A stretch of 64,000 nucleotides of DNA from Bretschneidera sinensis (lineage: Eukaryota; Streptophyta; Magnoliopsida; Brassicales; Akaniaceae): NCBI GenBank assembly GCA_023935145.1, contig CM043699.1:123663036-123727035 (forward strand), written 5' to 3'. Under the pieces are notes generated by a model that was not told where the DNA came from, made no database searches, and saw only the letters and a program-made list of their open reading frames with translations. Below are positions 1 through 11,500 of the stretch, piece by piece. Position numbers and translations under genes: made by a program. Each line of letters begins with the position of its first letter. Position 1 is the first letter of the stretch.

Positions 1-117
1 TCATTATTTCGAAACTAATTCTAAATCAAACTTTACCAATCCCTGTGGAGATGATCTTGCATTCGCACACTATGCTACTGTAAACCTTGTGCACTTGCAA
101 GTAAAACAAGTTCGGTT
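1..117 (+). repeat. 3' end of an Athila-like LTR (partial)
   Basis: The stretch with 'ccctgtgga' followed by a TTGCATTCGCACA-like segment resembles the last 100 bp of the LTR at 61090-62416 and, less closely, the end of the solo LTR at 34921-36271. It does not resemble the end of the 3' LTR of the adjoining element (6780-6937). I therefore read it as a separate LTR that truncated this element's 5' end. No clear primer-binding site follows. Confidence 0.5.
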
Positions 118-180
118 ATTTGCTTATTAATTTAGATAGATAAACGCACAATAAATGGGTTCAATCACAAGCTCTAACAC

Positions 181-676
181 CATGAGCAATCATGGAGATG
201 AGCCTATTAGGACCCTAAATGACTACCTTCATCCGACACGTATATCTACACCATCATGCATCATATTTTCACCAAACACACCATATACAGATTTCAAGCC
301 GGGATACCCACCTTCCACTGTTTAGAAAGCGAAAACCCTTATGTTCACATTAGGGAATTTGAGGAAGTGGTGGCCACGTTTCATGGCAGACCAGAGGCTA
401 TTAACTTGATTAAATTGAGATTTTTTCTTTTTTCTTTGAAGGACAAAGGAAAGAGTTGGCTATACTCTTTACGGCCAAGGTTTATAGGTTCATGGGAAGA
501 AACGACACAAGTATTTTTCAATAAATACTTCCCACTTCACAAAACCAACGGTTTGAAAAGACAAATTTCAACCTTTACCCAAAAGGATAGCGAGGCATTA
601 TATCAGGCATGGAAGATGTATAAGGATTTGTTAAATATGTGTCCACACCATGGGTATGAGAGTTGGCAGACCGGTC
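181..676 (+). pseudogene. Athila-like gag fragment (capsid part), truncated
   Basis: The translation contains the blocks ENPYVHIREFEEVVATFH, KSWLYSLRP and FNKYFP, which match the gag of the complete element at 27520-28300 nearly codon for codon. The reading begins in one frame at the ATG at 182 and shifts near 290. Similarity stops at about 676, after the MCPHHGYE block. The zinc knuckle and the rest of gag are absent because sequence resumes in the protease region. This is a retrotransposon capsid precursor remnant with no coding capacity. Confidence 0.85.
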
Positions 677-1195
677 GATTAAGCAACCAAGGGGATATTC
701 GAAGATGTACTGATACAGATAGATAAGTTCTATTATCCTGTTAATTTTCTCATTCTGGATACTCAATTTGTGGTAGATATGGAGTTTAAAGTTCCAATCA
801 TTTTAGGAAGACATTTCCTGGCCACCTCTAACGCTCTTATTAATTACAGGGAACGATATAATGAAGCTATCTTTTGGGAACATGACTCTAGAGGTTAACA
901 TTTTCAACATCGAAAGACAACCACATGATGATGATGATTGCTATCATACTTATATAATAGACACACTGATCCCAAAGGAGGCTCTTATGAGCAAAAAATT
1001 AGAATCTTTAGAGTATCTCCTTTGTATTTATGATTCTGAGAGTTCACTTTATCCTGACAATGTTTTCAATGTTTCTGTTGTTTCAGGGACAAAGGATAAT
1101 GGAGAATGAAAATGACAACCAAGCTTCGAGGAGTTACCAAGAGACGGAGAGAGACTGAAGTCATCTATTGAGAATACCCCAAAGATCAACTTCAC
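677..1195 (+). pseudogene. Protease C-terminal region and linker to RT
   Basis: After the deletion junction near 677 the sequence encodes an [14 protein letters not shown] block, then [10 protein letters not shown] and an acidic linker. These match the downstream half of the aspartic protease domain and the linker in the element at 29500-30000. The DLGAS active-site block is missing, so the deletion removed both the gag C-terminus and the protease core, about 1.2 kb by comparison with the complete element. Frames are interrupted. Confidence 0.75.
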
Positions 1196-2281
1196 GACGC
1201 TACCTGAGGGACTTAAACATGTATTCTTAGGACCAGGTGATACCTTTCCTGTTGTTATTTCCTCTGTACTTAGTGATTCACAAGAAAAGAAATTGATTGA
1301 CATGTTAAGTGAGCACAAAGCTACATTAAGATGGACGATTGCTAGCATTAAAAGTATTAGCCCCTTGATATGTTCCCATAGGATCCATTTAAAGGAAGGA
1401 GCTAACCCCCGTAAAGACCCTCAGTGATGATTTAACCCCACTATGACAGAAGTCGTGAAAAATGAAGTTTTAAAATTATTAGATGCGAGTGTCATTTACT
1501 TTATCTCTGATAGTAAGTGGGTTAGCTCGACTCAGGTAGTACTTAAAAAGTCGGGGGTAACTGTGGTAACCAACACGGAGGGGATGCCTGTTCATACCAA
1601 TGTAATGACAGGGTAGCACATGTGCATAGACTATAGAAAACTTAATTCTGCCACCCGCAAGAATCACTTCCCACTTCCATTTTTAGACCAAAATTAGAAC
1701 ATGTCACTAGCCATCCCTTCTATTGCTTTCTAGATGGGTATTCAGGATATTATCAGATAGAGACGACATTAGAAGACTAGGATAAAACTACGTTCACATG
1801 CCCATTTGGTACTTATACATTCCGACGTATACCTTTTGGATTGTGTAATGCACCGACTACATTTTAAAGATACGTGATGAGTATATTTAGTGATATGATT
1901 GAACAATTTATGGAAGTCTTTATGGATGATTTGACTGCGTTTGGTGATTCTTTTGATTTACACCTACCTATTTACAGGCTGTTTTGAGTAGATGTGAAGA
2001 AAAAGGTCTTGTGCTTAATTGGAAAAAAAATGTTATTTCATGGTTCCCTCTGGACTAGTTTTGGGGCACATAATTTTTGAAAAAATAATCAAAGTGGATA
2101 AATCAAAAATAGAATTGATCTTTAAATTGCCCATACCCAAAACTATTAAGGATGTTAGATTCTTTTTTGGGCATGCCAGTTTTTACATGAGGTTTATACA
2201 GAGTTTCTCTGCTATATCTAGACCTTGTGTGACCTTCTAGCTAAGGAAGCCATGTTCGATTGGACATAAGAGTGTGAGGAT
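1196..2281 (+). pseudogene. Athila-like reverse transcriptase remnant
   Basis: Blocks in order: PEGLKHVFLGPGDTFPV (pre-RT), CIDYRKLNSATRKNHFPLP (RT fingers), CPFGTYTFRRIPFGLCNAP, and FMDDLTAFG, which corresponds to the catalytic YxDD box with both Asp retained. Several in-frame stops and frame changes make it non-functional. The RNase H start is visible to about 2270 (LLAKEAMFDW). Homology then stops exactly where an LTR begins at 2282. Confidence 0.85.
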
Positions 2282-2818
2282 TGATAAATGCTTAAATATT
2301 CATATTTAAGTACTTTAATTTTTATTTGTTAAGCTCTTAGTTTGTGTTATTTCATCTTATTTTATCTCATTTCTGTGTTTACTGTGTTTTTCTAGGTTTT
2401 GGAGCATTATGGAATTATCTGGCTTAAAGAGAAAAATGTCAAGGCTTAAATCTCACATCCCACATCGGCTGAAAACACATTGCACTCATGGAATTTCCCT
2501 ATAAAATCCCAATTTCACTTCATATTCAAGGGGTGGATCTCGAAGGCTTTGCTATCAAGGGGGAGAGCGCCGCACAACAAAAACAAAAAGAATAAAAAAA
2601 CAAAGAGAGAAGTTACAAGTGTAATTTCTCTCTTAATGTATTTTCAGCTTTAATTTATTTCTTTTATGTTTTAAAGTTTAATTTTAGCAATTTAATTGTG
2701 AAATTTATTTTCATAATCATGAGAGGCTAAAACCTTTATCTAAGGTTGAAGATGAAGCCTCGCCATTGATTAGCATTTTATTTTCACTAAGGCAAGATTG
2801 ATTAGGTGGATTTTATTT
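2282..2818 (+). repeat. Truncated LTR inserted in the RNase H region
   Basis: It starts TGATAAATGC and aligns with the LTR at 61090-62416. Shared blocks are the start, a 'cacatcccacatcggc' segment, a TATA box (TATAAAAT at 2500), a 'ggctttgctatcaag' segment and an 'atgagaggctaaaa...ggttgaagatgaagcct' segment. The last 700-800 bp of that LTR are missing. The host element resumes at about 2819 in the last part of RNase H, so the insertion is associated with a deletion of most of RNase H. Confidence 0.75.
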
Positions 2819-2935
2819 TTGCAGGAATTTGATTTAACAATTAAGGATAAGAAGGGGATGGAGAATGTGGTGGCAGATCACTTGTCTCACCTGGAGTTTA
2901 ATGAGTCTGTTGATGGGCCAACCATCTGAGACGAC
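2819..2935 (+). pseudogene. RNase H C-terminal remnant
   Basis: The sequence encodes [11 protein letters not shown] and ENVVADHLS, the conserved end of the Athila-type RNase H domain, also seen at 30190-30260. It ends in a stop (TGA near 2928) before the linker to integrase. The upstream RNase H body is lost. Confidence 0.8.
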
Positions 2936-4195
2936 TTCCCCGACGAACATCTGTTTGCCGTAAGCCAAGTACTATGGAATATGCATATTGTAAATTACTT
3001 TGTTTCCAGCGAAATGCCATCCACATGGAGCGCGCAAGATAAGCGCAAATTTTTGGTCGAGGTAAGAAATTTCTATTAAGATGATCCTTATCTTTATAAG
3101 TATTGCTTTGACCAAATTATGAGGCGGTGTATCCCTACGGTTGAGATTGATAGTGTCTTACATTTTTGTCATAGTTCAGCTTGTGGCAGTCACTTTCTAT
3201 GAAAAAAACTATCCCAAAAATTTTACAGTCTGGATTATATTGACATTCTCTGTTTAAAGACACTAACAATTTTTGTCGTTCTTGTGATAGATGTCGAAAG
3301 CTTAGTGCTTTATCTCGAAGGCATATGAGGCCCCTTAACCTGATTCTTGTCATAAAAATATTTGATTGTTGGGGGATCGATTTTATGAGACCCTTTCCAC
3401 CTTCCTTTAGGTATATATATATCTTGCTTGCAGTATACTACGTCTCTAAATGGGTAGAGGTTGTGGTGTGCCGAAACAACGACAACAACACTGTTGTCAA
3501 ATTTCTTAAGGAAAACATTTTCTCTAGATTCGGCATGCCTCGTGCTATGATTAGTGATCAAGGCACTCATTTCTGTAACCATTCTTTTAAGGCTTTGATG
3601 TGTAGGTATGGAGTGCACCACAAGATAGCTAACACCTACCACCAACAAGTGAATGGCTAAGCTGAATTGGCCAACCGAGAGGTGAACCAAATATTGGAGA
3701 AGACAGTGAACCTGAATAAAAAGGATTGGTCTTTATGCCTTCCCGAAGCTTTTTAGGCTTATCGTACTGTGTACAAGACCAATCTCGGGATGTCTTCATA
3801 CCATCTTATCTATGAAAAAGCTTGCCATCTACCGGTTGAGTTAGAACATCGTGCTTATTGGGCTGTAAAGAGCATTAACTTTGATCTTAATGATGTAGGA
3901 ATTCATAGGAAGCTTCAGTTGGCTGAGATTGAAGAGTTACAAAATGATGCCTACGACAACTCAAGAATCTACAAGGCAAAAATGAAGGTGGCTTATGACA
4001 AGAAAATTCTGAGGAAGCATTTCGAGCCTAATCAACGAGCCCACCTTTATGACTCGAGGCTTCACCTTCATCCCAGCAAGCTAAAATTGATATAGACCAG
4101 CCCATTCGTGGTTAAGTAAGTCTTTCCCAATGGCTCAGTTGAGATAGAAGATCCAAAAGATGGGAGAGTATTTCGAGTGAATGGGTAACGTCTGA
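2936..4195 (+). pseudogene. Athila-like integrase remnant
   Basis: Recognisable blocks: the His/Cys zinc region (HFCHSSACGSHF, then a decayed CxxC part), the core [13 protein letters not shown] carrying the first Asp, SDQGTHFCNHSF carrying the second Asp, a LANREV-like segment carrying the Glu, and [14 protein letters not shown] typical of the Athila integrase C-terminus. In-frame stops (near 3658 and 3755) and frame changes break it. The similarity ends near a degraded VNGQ-like terminus at about 4190. Confidence 0.85.
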
Positions 4196-5675
4196 AGCAC
4201 TATATAGAGAAAGTAAAGGAACCAAAGGAGATCTCTCTGGTTGCTCTTGTCTACTTTGATTGATGTTTGGTACTTCTATCTATATTATATTTTACTGTTT
4301 TCTAGTTTAGTTTCTTTTGTTTTGCTTTGTTTGCTTTTATGCTTTGTTTTGTGAGATGCAAGTTTACCTACGCTACGTTATTGGAGTTCTTCTCTCCTAT
4401 CGGTATGACTTTCTTATCTTTTGGTTACTGTGAGGACACTATCACATTCTGGTTGGGGGTGGTAGCATATGAATGCTTGTTATATATTGTTTTGTGTGAA
4501 ACTATCATGGCATGTTTGTGAGATTTCACGATTTTGTGAACTGTTGATGCATGATTACAACTCTGTTTTCATCAAGGTCCAATGATACTATCTTTATTAA
4601 CACTGACTGTTTTCTGGAAACTCATTTCTGTGCACATACTAAGCTTTGTGGATTGTTTAGAAAGTGATGCATATGATCTTTGGTTTTTGACCGTGTTTGA
4701 AGCACATTTGTTTTTATTGAGTGGAGAGTTTGAGAAAACTACCATTGTGAACTTTTATTGCCTACTTGAATTGGTTTTATCACTATTTAAGATGCTTTGT
4801 TTGGCTTAGCTCACATGTGGAAAAATGATTTGGTTAGTTGTTGAAGCCTCCGAATCCATCATTGACATTTGCGCAGAGTTTTCATTGACAATATCTTTAG
4901 AATGATTCTTCTTCCATCAGCTTATTTATTTATATTGTAATTCGCTAAAAGAAAAAAAAAGAAGAGAAAAAAAAAATATCATTCTTCTATCAGCTTATTT
5001 ATTTATATTGTAATTCTCTAAAAGAAAAAAAAAGAGGAAGAAAAACAAGAAGAAGAAGAAGAAAAAGAAGAAATCAGTTTTTGTTTACTTCAGCTTTCAG
5101 TTTTTATTCGAAAGAAAGAAGATTCAACAGTTTAAGTAAGATAAGTTGTCGCACCACACTCAGAAGAAATGAGCTTCAACACCAAGGCTTATTGATTAAC
5201 CGTTGAAATTTCCAAGTATTATATTGGTAAGTCAGATAAAGTGTTCTGAACTATGTGATTAGCCTATCTTGTGGTCGATTCTTGTTCACTTACTTGTCCT
5301 AAAGTGCTTGACCCTTTCACCAAGTGCTTTTATCCGTTTTCCAACTCTATGAGTAAATACCTTGATTGTTTCAGTTGATAAACACTTTACCTATGACGAT
5401 AATGGAGTTGAGGCTTCTTTCTTGGTTGAATTCAAAGTTTTATGCATCATTGGTTTCTGGTAAGAAGGTTTAGGCTTAGTGCACAACACTCACAGTTTCT
5501 CAGAAGACATGATTTGAAAATCTCGTTGGCATCTGTGAGCTTTGGCCAACGTTTGTTTGATTATTAAACAGTTCTGCAAAATTCTCAAATAAACAACATT
5601 CATGATATGTTACTTTTCATGCATTGTTGTTTCGCTTGCATCACTAGGTACTACCAATGAGCTGGTTGGGTGTTG
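4196..5675 (+). other. Non-coding 3' internal region and polypurine tract
   Basis: This T-rich region lies between integrase and the 3' LTR, where many Athila elements carry an env-like ORF. I see no convincing env-like protein, only short ORFs. The last bases (around 5660-5675, 'gctggttgggtgttg') match the tract before the 3' LTR of the complete element (33166-33180) and mark the polypurine tract. Confidence 0.6.
4902..5050 (+). repeat. Two-copy tandem duplication, ~73-bp period
   Basis: The segment running from 'attctt..atcagcttatttattta' through an A/G-rich tail appears twice, with 'cttatttattta' starting near 4921 and 4994. The second copy is followed by a GAA-rich run to about 5075. It lies in the non-coding 3' region of the first Athila-like element. 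Confidence 0.75.
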
Positions 5676-6937
5676 TGATTAGGGCATGAAAATGCACTTC
5701 AGATAGAGTTAATTATATGCATTTGTTGAGATTATTTTTTATTATTCATTGAAATTCTTTATAAGTGTGGTCTTTTAGAGAATTATGTGTTTTAGTGTGT
5801 TTTACAGATTAAAAAAACAAAGAAGTCATAAACAAAATAATGTATAAAATATGTTCAAAAAAATCCACAACATTCGGACCAGTTCAGAGCAGCAGAACCG
5901 AGCCTGGACAGCAACAGATCTGGACTAGTTCAGAGCAGCAGAGCTGGGCCTGGACAACAGCAGATCCGGACCAGTTTAGAGCAGTAGAACCAGGCTTGGA
6001 CAACAGTAGATCCGGACCGGTTCAGCGCAGTAGAACCAGATCTGGACTGGATAGTAGGGGACACGGCCTAAATAGAAACCCTAGAGCAATTTTTTTGTCT
6101 ACAAAGTTGTCTCTATACAACTATATATTGGATTTTTAGACTCAGAACAGGGACTGAACAGATACACATTGAATTTTTAGAGAGTTGCTGTGATTATGTA
6201 TTGTCGGCTAGGCTAAGTTTCAACTAAGGTGAAGAGATGAACTCCTAGACATAGTGGTTTGGCTTGTATTTAATTTAGTATTTGTGTTTTTAACGTTGAA
6301 CAATTATTTTTAGCTCTTTCCTTTATTTAATATTGAAGTTGATGTTTTTGTGTGACAGACAGTTATATTTTCTTCTTCCATAGATTTTATTTAACTCCGA
6401 TGATTGTTGTTCTTTTTTTCCATATAAGTTCAGTAATGCTTCTTTTATGTGTGGAATTTATGATGCAATTGATTTCGGTATATTACTTATATATGATTTT
6501 CCTTTTATTGCGTTATTATCTCTGGATATATTGTTGATTTAGGATATCATGTATGATTGACTGTTGCATTACTTATAAAAACAAGAAGGGGATTTCTCAT
6601 AATAATTTACAAAAGAATTTTTTTGGTGCTTTCATTATTATTTTCCGATTACGCATTTAGGATGTGAAACGCGTAGTTGAGTTATAATTATTGAATTGAT
6701 ACAAGTTGAAGCTGTGAAATCTAGGAGGGATTCTTGGACCCTTGTGTTTCTCATTATTGGTTTTCTTTCACTTAATTCAATTGTTTCATTTAATTCTCAA
6801 CATTTTCTTAATATTGATTTTTAATTTTGTTTCCATTATTTTTTGCCTAAGACTTTGACTGTAGAACGTTCTCTTCGTGGGATCGACACTCCATTATATA
6901 CTGCTGCTACCGCATAGTATTGTTTGGGTGTAATTCA
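5676..6937 (+). repeat. 3' LTR of the first Athila-like element
   Basis: It begins TGATTAGGGCATG right after the polypurine tract. It ends with 'ggatcgacactcc...tttgggtgtaattca', homologous to the end of the LTR at 25616-27217 (CGACACCCCAAAG...GGCGTAATCA). Length is 1262 bp. The 5' partner is not in the window, so no TSD can be tested; the following bases are ctcac. Confidence 0.75.
5870..6060 (+). repeat. Tandem ~60-bp repeats with inverted motifs inside an LTR
   Basis: About three and a half copies of a unit reading roughly 'ggaccagttcagagcagcagaacc...ctggacaacagcagatcc'. Each unit contains GTTC/GAAC inverted arms and a CAGATCTG or CAGATCCGG word. The GC content is clearly above the flanks. 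Confidence 0.8.
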
Positions 6938-8180
6938 CTCACCTTAGAACTGATCACTCTAAAAGCTGGAAGACTAACACACTCCCACACATAAAGAAAG
7001 GGCGAAAAACACTTAGCCTAAATTTCTTGGGTCATAAATGACTCCACAAACAAAGGACATACTCAAGCCCAAGAAATGGCACCACAAGCTACGTTCTTTG
7101 AGGTAAAAACCCTTGCACTAGCTGCACACTCTGATGTAAAAACCCTCACACAAACCATGCACTCTGAGGTAAAAACTATGGAATGAGATAACATTTCGAG
7201 GTAGAGACCACCGTATGTGCTACAAGTTTCTTGATTTGGTACCAAAAGCATGACACACCAAGAAAGATAAAATCTGGATCATTTCCTTAGCCAATCAAAG
7301 ACTGACATGAAGAAATTTCTAAGGATAAGAATGTAAAATCATCCGTAAATCCTATGTGAAAGAGGAATTCTAACTCAAGCCTAATAAGAAACGAGAGAGT
7401 TAATAGGATTCAATATCCTAAACAAACTCTAACTCCTTCATTATATAAGAGGGCCTCCCACTCACAAAAAGGCAGTGGGTATCTCTTCTATCTACCTCTT
7501 TCAATTATCTCAATATTTCTTTATCTAAGCATTGAAAGAGTTTCCCTAGAACACCACTCTTGGGAAACTTTATAGTTTATGTGTTTTTCTTGTATGCAAA
7601 GGTTCGTGAGCTCATTTGAAAAATTTTCAGCATCAATAAAATTGTTTGTAGAAAACTTGCTTAACTATATAAATTGGGTCATGATTATAAAAGAAAAGAA
7701 AAGAAAAGAAATTCTTAATATGATAAATTATAATATATTATATAAGAGAATTTTTGTCCAACTAGTGGATATGAATCACAATTTCATGAGAATAAGGAAA
7801 TTAGTTTCATTCTTTTATATATATATATATTCTATCATTGCTTATTCCTATGAAATATAAGAAGAAATTGATGACAATTGAAGGCTTTGCTTGATTAAGG
7901 TTTCTGTAAATTTAATTCAGAGCTTATTTTTGAAATTTGGAAGAAAAAATATAGTGAAACAAAATTAAACACCTTATTAATTATTTTTATTTTGAAAAAA
8001 TTAAAAAGTGATATTGGTTAAAGTTTTTTATTTTTTTTATTTTATAAAGCAAGCACATTGTCAAATTTAAAAGAATAAAGATTGTTATACACGTTTCTTG
8101 AAAACTCAATTTCACACTGTAAATAATTAAATTGTAATTGTTTTAAAATTTAAATGATAATCCCCCCTATAAATTTTGAA
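6938..8180. other. Intergenic, LTR-like or promoter-like sequence
   Basis: No gene seen. At 7095-7177 a 'ctctgaggtaaaaac' motif occurs three times at about 30-bp spacing. A TATA-like TATATAAG lies near 7442, followed by a pyrimidine-rich leader. This combination resembles the U3/R part of an LTR, but no ends or pair were found. From 7600 to 8180 the sequence is AT-rich without recognisable features. Confidence 0.35.
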
Positions 8181-8571
8181 ATGTAAAAAATAAATGTTAA
8201 AAAAGGGAGTTTAAATAGCACCAATCAATTTAAAAACTTGCTAAACAAGGTCTTGGAAAGCCCACAAACACGGTACAATACCGTGCATCACGTTAAGCAA
8301 GTTTATAGTGTCGTGGATTTCACGCTAGAATATAGAACTTCAAATCCAACGATTCTCTGGGTAATTTTTAATAAATAAACACATAGACGAAGTTACTTGT
8401 GGGGCTACTTTGATGAATCCGCCGGGCGCCTGATTGATCCTGACCGTACAGTCTTAGCATATCTGCCAAAAATCTCTGCTTAAGGGCAAAACCGGAAGGA
8501 GAAAGTCGAAGAAAAGGCCGAGGTTTACCTTTCTGCTCTTAAAAAATCATTTCAGAGAGAGAGAAAGAGCT
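8181..8571 (+). promoter_or_regulatory. Probable SCE1 promoter and 5' UTR
   Basis: This region directly precedes the SCE1 start codon. It ends in a GA-rich tract (8552-8570) typical of plant 5' UTRs, followed by 'gctATGtc'. I see no convincing TATA box and cannot place the transcription start. Confidence 0.4.
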
Positions 8572-11500
8572 ATGTCGGGTGGCATCGCGCGTGGTCGTCT
8601 TGCGGAGGAGCGAAAGGCATGGCGCAAGAATCATCCTCATGTCTGTACGCTTTTTCTCTCATGGCGATTCTGTTTCCTTGTTATTTTCTTTTACGTTGTT
8701 GTAATAAATGACTGTTTTGTTTGATTACTATATCCTTTTCTTTTTTCTTTTGTTTTTCGTTTTCAATGCAACTAGTTACCTCATTGTTCTCGTATTATTT
8801 TTGTTTTTTTCCCTGTTTTGTTAAATTTGTTTATGGTAATCTAGGGTTTTGTTGCGAAACCAGAGACGCTGTCAGATGGAACGGTGAATATGATGGTGTG
8901 GCATTGCACTATCCCTGGTAAACCTGGAGTAAGTAAAAAATAAGCACTTCATATTCTGTTTTAGACTTCGTCTTTCCAGTGTATTATTTCTTTATTGTTT
9001 CGTGAATTTGATTAAAACCTTTACTGATAGCTGCTACTATACATGGTACAAATGAGATTTAAAAGTTGATTGCTTCATTTTCTGTGTAAACTGCATAGAG
9101 CTCAAGGGTTGAATTGGTTAATTTTTGGTGTTTTAAGACTTGGTAGGATGTTTATATAAAAAGAGAGAAGGTCTAGTAAATTGATTTCCTTTCCATATAA
9201 ATGTCTGTTCTTTGGAGCTTATCATTTTCCTACCAGGGTACACGTCCTGCCAACAAATTGCTTTCTTGTAATATATTACACAGATTACGTATAAAAAATG
9301 TATTACAAATATTTCTTATCCTTTCTATTATTCTCAGTTATTTTTAGTTTTTTAAGGCTAATAACTTTTTGTATTGCGAATAATTCAGGTTGGATGATTA
9401 TCATTTGGTATATCTCTTTCCAATTCTTTTAATAGACGTTGAATGTAAACGATTGTTAACATATTGAGATTCTTTTGCTAAAGAGATAGTCTTGAATTTA
9501 TCATTTCCTGGTAAAGCCAGTTGTTATAATATTTATTTTTCATTATATTTTGGTTTTTGGTGGAATTTATGTTCTTCAAAATAAGTACTGGGTTTCCCCT
9601 CTTTTTCCTATCTTTTATTTAACCTACTCTTTTGTTTTCATTTGTCAACTAGATATACCATCACGCATGATATACCATTATTTCTTATGTTCCTATATCC
9701 AACTTGGAACTCAATTCGGCTATGGGCTTCATGCTTTGTATTTTTTTTTCTCTTTGCAAGTTTTCATTAAACAGAAAATGCTTATAGGACTTTGAAAATT
9801 ATGGTAGAAGTTGACTAGGTTAATTTAAGGGCTCTAGGTAGTTCTCAAGGAAAGAACATGATAATATATGAAGGCAGTGCACGTAGTTTTCCTTGATTAG
9901 TCATAAGTTTATGAGAAGGGAGAATGAAGTGAGGCAATGTGATTTAGGACAAATAATTAAAGAGAGAAGCATATTGAGAAAAAGGAGAAACAACATAGAA
10001 GCAGGGAGAATAACTAAGAGATAGAAGGATAAGAATCAAGAAAAGGGAGAAGATTGAACAAGAGTGACAAGAGATAACAACACTCAATAGTTTATTCCAT
10101 AATCAAAGTCTGAATTACAAGCCTACTATGAGTGCTATTATATAGGCACTTATCCTAAACATGATAGAATCCTAAATATAATAGAAAACTTATGACTCCT
10201 AAACATAATAGGAAAGTACTAAATTAAAATTCTTATTTACATAATAATCCCACAAATAACCTAAAATCTTAAAATAATAAATATTCCTTTTCCCATTTTA
10301 CATCATTCTATCCCATTTACAAAAAACTCGACCTTGAGTTTTGTAGTGGTGAAGGATCAGAACTATAGATGGCTGGAGTCGTATGTGGAACTCTTTAAAT
10401 TTTCTGGATGTGATGTCTTCGATCAGAAACAAGAATGATTTCAAACAAAGTTATTGAGGCGCTTCAAACCAGCGAGGTGGACAAAATCAATATAAAAAGG
10501 ATCACACACACACATCATGTCCTCATTCTTTTCTTTTTTTTTATCTGTAAATAAACTTGTATTAAGTGATCAAAATGTACAAAAATATTCACTGGGCATA
10601 CCCAGGAGATTTACAAATGAGGCATATACAAAATGCCCTCATTCTTTTCTTGGGTGTATGGCTTGAGGTCAGCGATTTTGGATACTTCATTTCTTATGTC
10701 TCAAGGGCTAGTTGAACATCATTAATTTCATCTTGCATTGAGTACTCTGGAATGGAACTATTTGTGTGAGAAACTTCAACGAAACTCTAATTTTTGGGAA
10801 ACGTTGTCGAGTAGTTGTTCTACCTTGAGAAACACACTTTCAATGCGGCGCACAGATGATATCGTTGGCGAGTAATTCTCAATCTCTAACTGACAACATC
10901 TGTCATAAATACAACCACCACACAATTCTATTACAATTCTGTTTTAGCCCAACAAGCATCGTGACACCAATGATATTGCACAAGAGCTTGGAAATCAACA
11001 AAAGTTTGATAGAGAACATTTTTTTCAGATAAAAAATATGATGTAATACATCTTTGGTGATCGGATAATAAATCTAATGAATGGTCACACAAAGAATCTG
11101 GGTTGGTTCATCTGAACTCATTACTCATAACAACTGATTGCCATTTTCTACCATTTTTTTGCTGCCTTTTTATTATGTTTTTTTTTTCTATTTATTTTCT
11201 TTTGTGTTTTTTTTCTTCTTCTCCTTTTTCTAACTACAAAAAGAAATTAAGGAAATAGAAATAAATACTCAGTTATCAAGTAGAACAACTGACTACAAAC
11301 ATATGGACTCAAGTGCCACTGTTGGTGTGATAGTGAACCAGAGACGGCGTGGACAAGGTGGAGCACGGTGGCGTACAGAGCTGAAATTGCTGGGACGCCT
11401 TAGGCTGACGAACACAATGGTGGTGACGGATCAGAGCGAAACTCGTTGGATTTTGCAGATAAGAAGTTTTTGTCTCGCGACTCTGATGAAGCTGTTGGCG

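Noticed and set aside
4327..4809. Plus-strand hydrophobic ORFs after integrase
   Set aside because: T-rich non-coding 3' region of a decayed element; no conserved block.
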